DNA of 64,000 nt from MPNP01 sp026709725 (lineage in GTDB: Bacteria; Pseudomonadota; Alphaproteobacteria; Rhodobacterales; Rhodobacteraceae): positions 806,001 to 870,000 of the forward strand of contig OZ241384.1 of NCBI GenBank assembly GCA_965200805.1, written 5' to 3'. Shown piece after piece: positions 45,393 through 54,505 of this stretch (position 1 is its first letter; every line of letters begins with the position of its first letter). The position numbers and the translations under genes are program-made. Below the pieces are notes generated by a model. It was not told the origin of the DNA and did no database searches. It saw nothing but the letters and a program-made list of their open reading frames with translations.

Positions 45393-45518
45393 AAAGCCGA
45401 CAGATCCCGGACGGACGGCGGATCATCGGCCATTTTGGAAGCGGTGTTATGGCGATTTCGAACCGGCACACCGTGGCAGGATCTTCCGGTGCCGTTTGGC
45501 CCCTGGAACCGTGTCTTC
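45393..45518 (+). pseudogene. IS5-family transposase N-terminal fragment
   Basis: Read in one frame, KADRSRTDGGSSAILEAVLWRFRTGTPWQDLPVPFGPWNRVF matches (quoted by landmarks AVLWRFRTG and WQDLP..FGPWN) the first domain of IS5/IS427-like transposases. The DDE domain is missing and the frame dissolves afterwards. Nothing else is supported in the 523 bases between serA and the RES gene (45137-45659). Confidence 0.75.
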
Positions 45519-45659
45519 ATTCACTCACTGCCCGGTCATTCCCTGCTGGTGAAAAATCAACACGGAGCCTCGTCGATTTCCGGATCCGGAACGATCGTTT
45601 TGGTGTTTCTGCGAATTTTGAAGAGTCGGTTTTTTCAGATTTTGGCCAGCGGATGAACT

Positions 45660-46157
45660 TCATGGCTGCAGTCGAGGGTCCAATGAAAAGCGACCCTGGG
45701 TTACAGTATCATACCCCCTTGCCGCTGTTGTGGCGTCAAAAATCACGTTCCAACTGTTCTTTGAGACTGCACTTGGAATCAGCACGAACGTATTCTCTCC
45801 AAGGAGCGCATCACCAAATTCCTGTTGGTTTGGATTGGGGGTGCATGGCACAAGCCAGTTTGGATTGGGTATGCCTTCAGGTTTGACAACAGTTATATTT
45901 TCTGGATCGATTATTCTGCCAGAAGTCAGGGTATGTGGCTCAGTATCAAGGACCTTGAAGCCTTTGTGAACTGCAACTTCAAGTACGGCGGTCGCTGGAT
46001 CAAGTGATGCATAGACTGCCCGAATACCAGGTGAGTTCCACCGTCCTCCGGACCGAAAGCTTCCTTCCCCTTTATGCCATGTCGAAGCATATCGTTCGGC
46101 ATCAATCCGCCAGAAGAAGAACTCGCCGCTTCCGAGCGGAGGTACCAGTGGCGTCAT
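45660..46157 (-). CDS. RES domain toxin (NAD-degrading type)
   Basis: 165 residues, full-length RES domain: FFWRIDAERYASTWHKGEG, RSGGRWNSPGIRAVYASLDPATAVLEVAVHKGF (landmarks GGRWNSPG and ATAVLEVAVH) contain the conserved Arg, Glu and Ser. RES toxins deplete NAD+ by hydrolysis or phosphorolysis. The start overlaps the antitoxin stop as ATGA, the standard order antitoxin then toxin. Confidence 0.9.
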   Translation of the reverse strand: MTPLVPPLGSGEFFFWRIDAERYASTWHKGEGSFRSGGRWNSPGIRAVYASLDPATAVLEVAVHKGFKVLDTEPHTLTSGRIIDPENITVVKPEGIPNPNWLVPCTPNPNQQEFGDALLGENTFVLIPSAVSKNSWNVIFDATTAARGYDTVTQGRFSLDPRLQP

Positions 46158-46624
46158 GCATAAACTCCATATTCAATTCGGGTCAGATAATCTTCGATTG
46201 CTTCCAACCCGACAGCTGTCGCCAAAAGATCAATCGGTTTTCGTTGATCCAGGCCCAGGGCGGGCGTATTCATCCAGATTTCTGCGTCTTCCCTTGATCC
46301 GAGTGTATCAGTTGCGCGGCCGATAACTTCTGCAAACTTCCAGGTTCTATTGCTTTGTTCGACACTCAGAATGTTGTCTTCGGGTTCCTTTTTTCGTCTC
46401 TGAAGTGTTCGCACGCTGATTCCAATGACTTTGTTCAAAATGTCGGCATTTGTCAGGAAGGAGACACGGGGCATCAAATACAACAAAGCAGAAATTGGGA
46501 GTCCAACCATCAACAGATCATGAACTTCCAAATTATTCCTGACTGGTCTTTTGATTGTCTCCTCACCCCCTAAAAGAGCGTAGGTTCGAGCGATATCGTT
46601 TTCAATTGTCGCTGCCTGGGTCAT
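46154..46624 (-). CDS. Xre/MbcA/ParS-type antitoxin (DUF2384)
   Basis: 156 residues from ATG 46624, with GAGGAG eight bases before; a further upstream in-frame ATG at 46666 lacks one. The N-terminal half holds a helix-turn-helix region (NKVIGISVRTLQRRKKE) and the C-terminal domain is the toxin-binding part, WMNTPALGLDQRKPIDLL, as in MbcA/ParS antitoxins. It neutralises the RES toxin and likely represses its own promoter. Confidence 0.9.
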   Translation of the reverse strand: MTQAATIENDIARTYALLGGEETIKRPVRNNLEVHDLLMVGLPISALLYLMPRVSFLTNADILNKVIGISVRTLQRRKKEPEDNILSVEQSNRTWKFAEVIGRATDTLGSREDAEIWMNTPALGLDQRKPIDLLATAVGLEAIEDYLTRIEYGVYA

Positions 46625-46894
46625 CGCCTGACTCCTCTTCGTCACCTGTCGTAATTTATATGACATGTGTCGTCTCTCTTTTCAGGAAAAGATTGGGGAT
46701 GGGATCCCGATACCCTTCTCCATAACCGTCATGACAAGTTCCTCAAAATGCACATCACCGGCAAGACCAAAAAACGATCACGGCGCCAGCGGGCATGACC
46801 GCGAGTCGCGCTCACACGCCGGAAGGGACCCGGGTCGGGGTCGGTGACCAATTTCCTCTCCACTGCCAAAAGAAACCTTGACTGGAGGCGTGGA

Positions 46895-47134
46895 ATGGCT
46901 ATATCGGAAAGAATGAGTGAAGTTGCGAACGATCACCAACTTGCACAGCATGTGGCCGTCCTGGAGGAGCGTATGAATACGATGCAGGCTGAGTACCGCA
47001 CTGACATTGCCCGTCTGGCCGAGGACATGGCAAAGCGCGACGCAGAGGCTGCAAAGCGCGAAACACGACTGATTCTTGCGACCGCTGGCATGTTTGTCGT
47101 CGGCCTGACAATCTTCGGCTTTGTAACGGCTTGA
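46895..47134 (+). CDS. Small coiled-coil protein with C-terminal membrane anchor
   Basis: 79 residues from ATG 46895, nine bases after GGAGG; codons upstream are not supported. Residues 16-56 are a heptad-rich coiled coil (HVAVLEERMNTMQAEYRTD, LAEDMAKRDAEAAKRE) followed by a single membrane helix (TRLILATAGMFVVGLTIFGFV). Similar short proteins occur in phage and mobile regions of Alphaproteobacteria. Function unknown. Confidence 0.6.
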   Translation: MAISERMSEVANDHQLAQHVAVLEERMNTMQAEYRTDIARLAEDMAKRDAEAAKRETRLILATAGMFVVGLTIFGFVTA

Positions 47135-47272
47135 GCTGCTGCTCTGGGGATTGTGCCGCCCTTACCAGTCCTGTCGCATTGGAACCCCATGTCTGCCCCG
47201 GCATTGATAACCTGTCGGACGGGTGGTGAATTGTCCCCATCACGCTGCACCCGGTGACAGACATGGCAATGG

Positions 47273-48025
47273 CTATCGTGATGCCACCGTCTCCCGCATG
47301 AGTTCGTTGGAACGACTTTCGATGATCTCTTCAATGCCGGAAAGAAATTCTGAAGGATCCTGACCGGGGGGTCGATGGGGCAGGAACTCCAGCACTGCAA
47401 GACCCGGCTTGCGCAGGATTGCCGCTCGCGGCCAGTAAATGCCGACATTGGTGGCAACAGGCACACAGATGCAATCAAGGGATTCGTAGAGAATCGCAAC
47501 GCCGACCTTGTACGGCATCTGGACACCGGGCTTCACTCGGGTTCCCTGCGGGTAGATGACCAGCTGGCCCACCTGGCCCTCCATATCCTGTGCCCCGGAG
47601 AGCAACTGATTGATTGCATGGCGCTTCCTGCCGCGATCAACCGCAATGCAACCGATCCTGCGGGCAAAGTATCCCACAATCGGCGTCAGCAGCAGCTGTT
47701 TCTTCATAACGAAGCGGGGTCGCTCCAGAACACTGGTCATGATCAGGATATCAAAAAAAGACTGGTGTTTTGCACAGATCAGAACATCACCGGTCGGGAT
47801 CTCTCCACGAATCTCAGAGCGTAAGGCCACCAGAACAGCGGCCGACCAGCGCACCCAGCGGGAATAGTATCGGATACCCGTGTAACTGGCGCTGCGATCA
47901 ATGAGAGCCCAGGGAATGAACACCAGTGCCATCAGTGTCATGACCATATACATCTGGACGATAAATATGAGTGACCGCAGCCATTGAAACCACATGGCCA
48001 AAGAGTTCATGGGCGGAGTTTTCAT
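47273..48025 (-). CDS. plsC: 1-Acyl-sn-glycerol-3-phosphate acyltransferase
   Basis: 250 residues. The acyltransferase motif H-x4-D appears as KHQSFFD near residue 86, with downstream IAVDRGRKRHA, IYPQGTR and VPVATNVG as motifs II-IV. A membrane helix region opens the protein (about 10-50). It adds the second fatty acid in phosphatidic acid synthesis at the inner membrane. It is transcribed after dapB with a 57-base gap. Confidence 0.93.
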   Translation of the reverse strand: MKTPPMNSLAMWFQWLRSLIFIVQMYMVMTLMALVFIPWALIDRSASYTGIRYYSRWVRWSAAVLVALRSEIRGEIPTGDVLICAKHQSFFDILIMTSVLERPRFVMKKQLLLTPIVGYFARRIGCIAVDRGRKRHAINQLLSGAQDMEGQVGQLVIYPQGTRVKPGVQMPYKVGVAILYESLDCICVPVATNVGIYWPRAAILRKPGLAVLEFLPHRPPGQDPSEFLSGIEEIIESRSNELMRETVASR

Positions 48026-48082
48026 GGGCCTGATTGTGAGGTGACCTGTTCTGTCATGATCTTTGACTGATTGCGATGTTGA

Positions 48083-48889
48083 CTACACGCCCAGAACATC
48101 ACACATCGTGTATTCACCTGCTGGCTGTGAGATCCCCCAAAGCGCGGCCCTGACTGCGCCCCGGGCATAGATGGACCGGTCCGTTGCGATATGCCGAAGC
48201 ACGATCCGCTCACCAGCAGCCGAAAAGACCACATCATGTTCCCCGACGACGTCACCGCCGCGGATGGCTGAAAACCCGATCGTGCCCCGGTGCCGGGGAC
48301 CGGTGATGCCGTCCCGACCCCGCACGGCCGCATCATCAAGATTGATCTTACGGCCCCTGGCGGCCGCCTCACCCAGCATAAGTGCCGTTCCCGATGGCGC
48401 ATCAACCTTCTCTCTATGATGGGTCTCGACGATCTCGATATCAAAATCCTCATCCAGCGCATGGGCTATTTTTTCAACGAGTCGGACACATAAATTCACC
48501 CCCAAACTCATATTGCCGGCCCGGATGATCACCGTGCTCACCGCACAGTCAGCAATCACAGCAGAGTCATCATGACTGAAACCGGTTGTCCCGATCACAT
48601 GGACGAGAGTTTCCCTGGCGGCCAGCTGCGCCAACTCAACACTGGCTGCGGGCGTTGTAAAATCAAGGACCGCGTCAAGGCCTGCAAAGGCCTGCTCTGA
48701 TTCACTGACAACACGGACATTCCCACAGTCAATTCCACTCAATTCTGCAAGATCATGACCAACCCAGTCATGGCCCGGGAACTCAGTTGCCCCACCGAAC
48801 ACAGTCCTCTCATTCTGACAAACACTCTTGAGCAGCATTCGGCCCATACGACCGGAAACACCGGCGATTCCAACTCTGATCTGGCTCAT
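48083..48889 (-). CDS. dapB: 4-Hydroxy-tetrahydrodipicolinate reductase
   Basis: 268 residues, standard length. N-terminal GIAGVSGRMGRML is the NAD(P) motif (GxxGxMG), DFTTPAASVELA follows, the catalytic region is VETHHREKVDAPSGTALML, and RGDVVGEHDVVFSAAGERI closes it. It catalyses the second step of the diaminopimelate/lysine branch. AGGA precedes the ATG. Confidence 0.96.
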   Translation of the reverse strand: MSQIRVGIAGVSGRMGRMLLKSVCQNERTVFGGATEFPGHDWVGHDLAELSGIDCGNVRVVSESEQAFAGLDAVLDFTTPAASVELAQLAARETLVHVIGTTGFSHDDSAVIADCAVSTVIIRAGNMSLGVNLCVRLVEKIAHALDEDFDIEIVETHHREKVDAPSGTALMLGEAAARGRKINLDDAAVRGRDGITGPRHRGTIGFSAIRGGDVVGEHDVVFSAAGERIVLRHIATDRSIYARGAVRAALWGISQPAGEYTMCDVLGV

Positions 48890-49147
48890 GGTTACTGGTT
48901 CCTAGTCGACGACACCCCTTCCGGCTCTCCGAGCAGATACTATGTCCATGCGCATGATCGCAAGGTGAGCCCATCAGGGTTTCAGCGTAATGATCACACT
49001 GCGTATGTGACGAAAGCAGTTCTTGATCTTGTGTTGATTGGGTTGGAGAGTGCAGATTCCGGATGCAGACCGGAGATCCGATTCCAGCACATTGTCATGA
49101 ATCAGCTGCAGCTCATTCTGGCAAGAAGCCTGAGGAATTGCTAGTCA

Positions 49148-49175
49148 TTGTGACAATCCATCATGCTGATACAAT
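49148..49175 (+). promoter_or_regulatory. Candidate promoter of rbfA-truB
   Basis: TTGTGA (49148-49153) and TACAAT (49170-49175) are 16 bases apart, 56 bases before the rbfA start. The rest of the 341-base gap between divergent dapB and rbfA (48890-49230) shows no gene. Confidence 0.4.
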
Positions 49176-49230
49176 CCAACCGTGGAGGCAGGATGCGCAG
49201 ACAGCACAATGGCGGATCAGGGAGGAACAG

Positions 49231-49632
49231 ATGGGTCGCCGCAAGTCAACAAGAGGCCAGCCGACGCAAAGGCAATTACGGGTTGGTGAACTGGTTCGGC
49301 GGGGTCTGGCGGAACTCCTTACCGACTGGACCTTTGTGACTGAAACCCTGACATCAGTTTCGGTTACGGTTGGTGAAGTCCGAATGTCATCCGACCTGAA
49401 GCATGCCACAATCTACGTGCTGCCACTCGGAGGGGAAAACACCGATGGCGTCATTGAACAGCTGAATGCAGAGCACCGTGAGTTTTATCGTGAACTGCGA
49501 AAAAAACTCCACCTGAAATATGCACCACGGTTGACGTTCGTGGCTGATCGTGTGTTCGATCAGATTGATGAAACACGTCGGTTGCTCAACCTTACAGAAG
49601 TCAAACGGGATCTTGAACAGCCCTCGCGGTAA
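49231..49632 (+). CDS. rbfA: Ribosome-binding factor A
   Basis: 133 residues from ATG 49231, preceded by GGGAGGAA. The KH-like fold is recognisable from QRQLRVGELVRRGLAELL, VSVTVGEVRMSSDLKHATIYV and LRKKLHLKYAPRLTFVAD. It helps mature the 16S rRNA 5' end. It is followed by truB after 3 bases. The usual upstream neighbours nusA-infB are not next to it. Confidence 0.95.
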   Translation: MGRRKSTRGQPTQRQLRVGELVRRGLAELLTDWTFVTETLTSVSVTVGEVRMSSDLKHATIYVLPLGGENTDGVIEQLNAEHREFYRELRKKLHLKYAPRLTFVADRVFDQIDETRRLLNLTEVKRDLEQPSR

Positions 49633-49635
49633 TCA

Positions 49636-50559
49636 ATGTCATCACATCGAATCCGGTCACCTGCACATAATGGTTGGTTGATCGTCGACAAGCCACCGGG
49701 GACTCGCTCCACATCTGTTGTCAGGTCCGTCCGATCTTCCACGGGATGCAAACGGGTTGGACATGCAGGAACGCTGGATGCGCCGGCATCGGGCGTGCTG
49801 GCTGTTGCCATCGGTGAGGCGACAAAGACCATCACAGCAGTTATGAATGGCTCCAAGCAGTACTGCTTTACGGTGACTTTCGGCTCTTCAACAACCACAG
49901 ATGATGCGGAGGGAGATGTGCTGGCCTCAACATCCCGTCGGCCCACAAATCAGCAGATTCAGACTGCACTGCAACGGTTCCGGGGCGATATCATGCAGAT
50001 CCCACCGGTCTTTTCCGCGATCAAGGTGTCCGGAAAGCGTGCCCACAGCCTGGCACGGGAAGGGCGGGAAGTGACCCTGCAGGCCCGCCCACTGCATGTT
50101 GCCAAACTTGAGATGCTGGATCGCCCGGACCCGGATCATGCCCGATTCGAGATGATCTGTGGCAAGGGTGGTTATGTCCGGTCGATTGCCCGTGATCTCG
50201 GCACCGATCTCGGCTGCCTTGGTCATGTACGGGAACTGCGACGATTGCGAACCGGCCCGTTTACCATCAATGACTGCATATCCCTTGACAGTCTGCGGAT
50301 CATTGAGCCCAACGAACTTCCCAGTCTGCTGCTGCCGGTTGAGGCCGCACTCACCGATTTGAAGGAATATCGGTGCACAGCTGGAGAACGAGAGCGGATT
50401 CTGAATGGAAACGTCATTCCGCTGGATCAGGGCCTCTCAGACGGAGAGGCAAATTGCTGGGTGTCGTACAATGCGAAAGCCATCGCGCTGGCTGAGTGCG
50501 GCGATGGCAGGCTCCGGCCTCGCAGAATCATTCACCAATCCTGGGAATCGGACCCATGA
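49636..50559 (+). CDS. truB: tRNA pseudouridine-55 synthase
   Basis: 307 residues. GWLIVDKPPGTRST, the catalytic VGHAGTLDAPASGVL (Asp near 51), KQYCFTVTFG and GKGGYVRSIARDLG are intact motifs of TruB. It modifies U55 in the tRNA T-loop. rbfA-truB is a conserved couple; rpsO, usually next, is replaced here by a converging DNA methyltransferase. Confidence 0.96.
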   Translation: MSSHRIRSPAHNGWLIVDKPPGTRSTSVVRSVRSSTGCKRVGHAGTLDAPASGVLAVAIGEATKTITAVMNGSKQYCFTVTFGSSTTTDDAEGDVLASTSRRPTNQQIQTALQRFRGDIMQIPPVFSAIKVSGKRAHSLAREGREVTLQARPLHVAKLEMLDRPDPDHARFEMICGKGGYVRSIARDLGTDLGCLGHVRELRRLRTGPFTINDCISLDSLRIIEPNELPSLLLPVEAALTDLKEYRCTAGERERILNGNVIPLDQGLSDGEANCWVSYNAKAIALAECGDGRLRPRRIIHQSWESDP

Positions 50560-50585
50560 GACCCTGGATCCATGGCAGGGGCGGG

Positions 50586-51374
50586 TCAACCGTTCACATC
50601 ACAGCCAATGAAATTGCGGTTCCGGCTCTGTGCCGCATGCATAACCGAGAATGATCCTGCGGCTGGATCAATCACATAGTCACCCTCATTGCTGGCAGCG
50701 GCAATCAGTTCACCCTGCAGGCCAACCGGCTTTGCATGCAGATGATCTTTCCGGGAGACGCGCTCCCTGACCACATCGGTAATCGTGTGTACCTTCCAGA
50801 CACCCTTCGCCTTTCGTGGCTTTTTCTGGAGGACAATGCAATATTCCGCCCGGCGTCGGGTGCGGTAACCCATACCGAATGTATCCTTGTCCCACGTCAC
50901 AAGATCCACGATATCAAGCACGGTATCGGCAAGCCAGACATGAACACCCTGACACAAATGAAACTTGTCCACCCAGAGGAACAGATGGCCGGAAGGAATT
51001 AACACACGGTCAATATCGCGTATGAAGCGGCCAATTATATCTTCGGGCATCTGCTGCAGGGCGCTGCGTCGTCTGCAGCGGCCCGTGCGTTCATTGCCAT
51101 AGGACAGCCTGTCGAGGACACCGCGATACTGCGGGTCAAAAAAGGCGACAGGGATCGCCGCGTCCGGGAGAGCCTCCAGAAACGCAAGACCGTCCATTTT
51201 AAGCTTTGTGTTGGGTTCTATATTTTCAGGCAGAACCAGTGGTGGCACATCAACATCACGCCCACCTGAAAAGATCGTCGCTGTCCGCGTGCTGATGGTC
51301 CCAGCGTTTTTCCTGGACATATGCGGCAAGATTTCCCACAGCCCAAAATACCTGACATCGAACCCGGAATACAC
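50586..51374 (-). CDS. Orphan site-specific DNA adenine methyltransferase (beta-class order)
   Basis: 262 residues from GTG 51374 (GAGG six bases before); ATG 51320 is an alternative. Motif IV is a DPQY variant (VAFFDPQYRGVLDRLSYGNE, Asp near 80), and motif I follows near the C-terminus (VIDPAAGSFSVMHAAQ). IV before I is the beta arrangement of N6-adenine or N4-cytosine enzymes. GHLFLWVDKFHL is shared with a family of solitary alphaproteobacterial methylases. No restriction gene adjoins, so a regulatory or protective mark is likely. Confidence 0.88.
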   Translation of the reverse strand: MYSGFDVRYFGLWEILPHMSRKNAGTISTRTATIFSGGRDVDVPPLVLPENIEPNTKLKMDGLAFLEALPDAAIPVAFFDPQYRGVLDRLSYGNERTGRCRRRSALQQMPEDIIGRFIRDIDRVLIPSGHLFLWVDKFHLCQGVHVWLADTVLDIVDLVTWDKDTFGMGYRTRRRAEYCIVLQKKPRKAKGVWKVHTITDVVRERVSRKDHLHAKPVGLQGELIAAASNEGDYVIDPAAGSFSVMHAAQSRNRNFIGCDVNG

Positions 51375-51841
51375 CCGGCACCTCTGTTCACTACTCCCAA
51401 TCGTGATTGAAAGCCACCGTATACGATCACACCAGCCGCCGACAATTCATGTGATGGCAAATCAAGTCTGTTCGATCATCCCCCTCCCTCCATCATCAGG
51501 TGAAATAATTTTCAGCCTCCCCGATCCGCAATCACCCGACCGTCCCGTCACATGCGATGGGATCACCCCCGACGCCAGCAATGATCGCCAATCTCGATCG
51601 CCACATGATCCATTGCGGATCGGGTGCCCGATACCGTCTTGACTGCAGGCACCGTCTCTGAGGATGTGATGTGGGTCGGTGATGTTGAACCTTCATTTCA
51701 GGAAGGGCGACCGTCTCCGTTGCAGGCATGCAGAGCTCAGATTCTGACACGCAGCCCGCAACCCTGTTGTCTCCTCAGGGGCGCTGAGTTTCCTCTGGGG
51801 GGGCCGGACCTTTGGGAGCAACGCCCCCGCATTACGAATGT
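51375..51841. other. 467-base stretch without a supported gene
   Basis: No frame has motif or ribosome-binding support. A distant inverted pair GATCCGCAAT (51523) and ATTGCGGATC (51612) is the only structure noted and may be chance. Confidence 0.45.
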
Positions 51842-52555
51842 TTACGGACTATTCTCGATGGTCAGCCATGCTGGAAGATCGGCAATGCTCGCCAGTGAGT
51901 GATCGGCATATCTGGCCAGTTCGCTGGCGGGCTGCAAGCCGTTCTCAACAGCGACGGCTTGCATGCCCGCAGCCCGGGCAGCCAGCATATCAATGGTTGT
52001 ATCGCCAACCATGGCAATTTCGGCGGGCGGGATGCCGGATTGACGGGAGAATTCGATCAGCATGCCCGGGTCGGGTTTTGACCCGTAGCCTGAGTCTGAG
52101 CCGGCAATATATGCAAACAGGTGGTCAATACGATGATCATGCAGCTGTTCGCGCGCGACCTGACCGAAATCATTGGTGGCAAGGCCCAGAACAAATCCGC
52201 TGTTTCTGAGAAAATCGAGCAGGGGGTGCAGGGGGAAATAGGCGATCATCTTCGCTTTGCGACTGGATTCAAAGAGGTAGGTATTGATGGTGTCGTGATC
52301 CCAACCGGAGAATTCAGCCGCCAGTATGTCAAGAAACTCGTTCGGTAGCCCGTGGATCATTCTGCACCACGGATGGAATCTCTGATTGTGCCAGTCAATC
52401 CCCAGCGTTTCCGCAACTCTGGCGGCATGATCGTCGTCCCCTCTGGCAAGGTGCCGGAGCATTGTGACCGCCCAGTCAAACCAGGATCTGTCAAAGTCAA
52501 ACAGAGTGCCATCCTTGTCAAAGAGAATGGCCGAGCAGGTCCGGGACATCCTCAC
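51842..52555 (-). CDS. HAD-superfamily phosphatase (Gph-like)
   Basis: 237 residues. Motif I DKDGTLFDFD (nucleophile Asp near 14), motif II LATNDF, motif III with Lys in GSKPDPG, and motif IV VGDTTIDMLAA are all there; the cap domain (about 20-95) is of the C1 type. It resembles phosphoglycolate phosphatase but exact substrate is unknown. Its start overlaps the DUF3572 stop as ATGA. Confidence 0.9.
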   Translation of the reverse strand: MRMSRTCSAILFDKDGTLFDFDRSWFDWAVTMLRHLARGDDDHAARVAETLGIDWHNQRFHPWCRMIHGLPNEFLDILAAEFSGWDHDTINTYLFESSRKAKMIAYFPLHPLLDFLRNSGFVLGLATNDFGQVAREQLHDHRIDHLFAYIAGSDSGYGSKPDPGMLIEFSRQSGIPPAEIAMVGDTTIDMLAARAAGMQAVAVENGLQPASELARYADHSLASIADLPAWLTIENSP

Positions 52556-52830
52556 AGCCAGTGCGGGCTGTCACCACCCGGGAGGGCATGCCGGGCCTGC
52601 ATCGGCGCTTCGGGCCTGTAACCGCTGGTCCGGCAGAATTCCGTGATCTCCCGGTCATCCAGAAGCAGGAAGTCCAGCACTGATGCGAGAACGTCCGGGT
52701 TATCAAGTTGCGTTCGGATTTCGGTCAGCGTCATCCCGGTCGACGCAAGAAACCGGCGCATTTTATCGTTGTCGGTCGCCAGCCATTCCATGACCCGGAT
52801 AGCAAGTATTTCGGCCTGATTGCGTTCCAT
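52552..52830 (-). CDS. DUF3572 family protein
   Basis: 92 residues from ATG 52830. The pattern ALAIRVMEWLATDNDKMRRFLASTGMTLTEIR (key LATDNDKMRRFLASTG) is that of alphaproteobacterial DUF3572, all-helical and of unknown function. Coupled to the HAD phosphatase by an ATGA overlap. Residues 75-92 are not conserved in my memory of the family. Confidence 0.85.
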   Translation of the reverse strand: MERNQAEILAIRVMEWLATDNDKMRRFLASTGMTLTEIRTQLDNPDVLASVLDFLLLDDREITEFCRTSGYRPEAPMQARHALPGGDSPHWL

Positions 52831-52987
52831 GGAATTCCCAGATAGGCATAATGTCCAACATGTCAAGATCAGTCCCGGCACTGTTCCATCATATCGACCT
52901 GTGATCTGTGGGAAGCGGCAAGCAGGATGACGGGGGCTGCCAGGAGAGCAGCCACCTTGATGGAACCCCGCCCCGGAAGGAAGCGCG

Positions 52988-53836
52988 ATGACCATGCAAC
53001 CCTCCATGCAGATTGCGCCCGACCCGACCAACACACGCCTGATGCGACCCATTCAGGGGCACGACCAGTCGGGCCGGAAGCGGGAAATTATGGTTGTCGA
53101 GGAATCGGCGCTGACACTCTTTCTGAATACAACTGAAATCATCACGGCCATGACCATTGGTGACTACCCCGCCTATCTGGCACTGGGCTTTCTGTTTAAT
53201 CAGGGCATGATCAGCGATATGAACGCGGTAACGGGTGTTGATATTGATGATGAGCTCAATGTTGTGGTTGTCCGGACCCGGGAGCAGACCGATTATGAAG
53301 ACCGTCTGGCCAAGAAGATTCGAACGAGTGGCTGCGCCATGGGGACGGTCTTCGGTGACCTCGCGGACATGATCAGGACGATCACCCTGACACCCGGAAC
53401 CGTCAGGACATCGTGGCTCTACGCATTGACAAAAGCAATCAACACAACGCCAAGCCTTTACCTTGCCGCCGGAGCAATCCATGGATGCGTTCTCTGTCAC
53501 CAGGGCACACCACTTGTCTACATGGAAGATGTTGGCCGCCATAATGCCGTCGACAAAATTGCCGGATGGATGAAATGCCATGCCGTGCAGCCCCACGACA
53601 AGATCCTCTATACGACCGGGCGATTGACATCCGAGATGATTCTGAAGTCGGTCATGATGGAAATCCCGGTCCTGGTCTCGCGGTCGGGGTTTACGGCATG
53701 GGGTGTCGAACTTGCCCGCACATCAGGCCTCACCCTGATTGGTCGATTGCGGGGCAGGCGGTATCTGTGTCTCTCCGGCGAAGATCGGCTGATACGGGAC
53801 GATGACAAGGATACGGATTCGTGGGAAACGCCGTAG
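52988..53836 (+). CDS. fdhD: Formate dehydrogenase accessory sulfurtransferase FdhD (altered Cys motif)
   Basis: 282 residues, GGAAGGAAG before the ATG. ALTLFLNTTEI, LALGFLFNQGMI, MEDVGRHNAVDKI and PVLVSRSGFTAWGVELA follow the FdhD pattern. FdhD carries sulfur from IscS to the molybdenum cofactor of formate dehydrogenase, using a CxxC pair; here the motif reads SGCAMGTV, so only one cysteine is kept. Cys166 and Cys169 (HGCVLCHQG) lie elsewhere and may take over. It heads the cofactor-maturation group. Confidence 0.92.
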   Translation: MTMQPSMQIAPDPTNTRLMRPIQGHDQSGRKREIMVVEESALTLFLNTTEIITAMTIGDYPAYLALGFLFNQGMISDMNAVTGVDIDDELNVVVVRTREQTDYEDRLAKKIRTSGCAMGTVFGDLADMIRTITLTPGTVRTSWLYALTKAINTTPSLYLAAGAIHGCVLCHQGTPLVYMEDVGRHNAVDKIAGWMKCHAVQPHDKILYTTGRLTSEMILKSVMMEIPVLVSRSGFTAWGVELARTSGLTLIGRLRGRRYLCLSGEDRLIRDDDKDTDSWETP

Positions 53837-53860
53837 CACTGCATCCTGATCAACCCTGTC

Positions 53861-54505
53861 ATGCACCGGGTCTCCACAGCGATGATGTCTGCTGAAATCC
53901 CTGGTGTCATTCTGGCAGGCGGTGCTGCCCGTCGGATGGGCGGCATCGACAAGACCGGTCTCGACCTTGGCGGCCGTACAATGCTGGAACATGTGCATGA
54001 ACGGCTCAGGAAACAGGTGAGCAGCATCATTATCAACTCCAACGAAGCGGGAAATGATCATCTGAAAGGATTCACTGTCAAGGCGGACACGGTTCCGGGT
54101 CGGGCAGGACCGCTGGCAGGCGTGCTGACAGGGCTGGAATGGGCGGCTGATCATGGCTATGATCAGATCGTGACTGTTGCCGGCGATACACCCTTCTTTC
54201 CCGAGAACCTTGTCGACCGATTCGTGGCAGCTACCGGGGCGGGAGGAGAGTGTATTGCCCTTGCTGCAACACGCGATGAATCGATTCTGCGCCGACATGC
54301 GGTCTTCGGGCTCTGGCCTGTTGCCCTGCGCCACGATCTGCAGCATGCCATCAAGACCGGAACGCGCAAGGTCGTCGCATGGGCTGACCGCCATCCCGTG
54401 ACGAATGTGGAATTTATCGTGACGGACATTGATCCGTTCTTTAATGTCAACAGTCCGGAAGATCTCGACTCCGCCCGTCGGCTTCTTGGCAGGTTGCCCT
54501 CGTGA
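53861..54505 (+). CDS. mobA: Molybdenum cofactor guanylyltransferase
   Basis: 214 residues; start at 53861, though ATGs at 53882 or 53885 would give the more usual short N-terminus before IPGVILAGGAARRMGG. That nucleotide-binding LAGGxxxRMG, GPLAGVLTGLEWA and VAGDTPFFP (metal-binding Asp) are typical. It joins GMP to molybdopterin to make the MGD form. GTGA overlap with mobB at 54502. Confidence 0.94.
   Translation: MHRVSTAMMSAEIPGVILAGGAARRMGGIDKTGLDLGGRTMLEHVHERLRKQVSSIIINSNEAGNDHLKGFTVKADTVPGRAGPLAGVLTGLEWAADHGYDQIVTVAGDTPFFPENLVDRFVAATGAGGECIALAATRDESILRRHAVFGLWPVALRHDLQHAIKTGTRKVVAWADRHPVTNVEFIVTDIDPFFNVNSPEDLDSARRLLGRLPS

Noticed and set aside
51523..51621. Distant inverted pair GATCCGCAAT / ATTGCGGATC
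   Set aside because: Single 10-base pair 80 bases apart with no supporting structure; could be chance.
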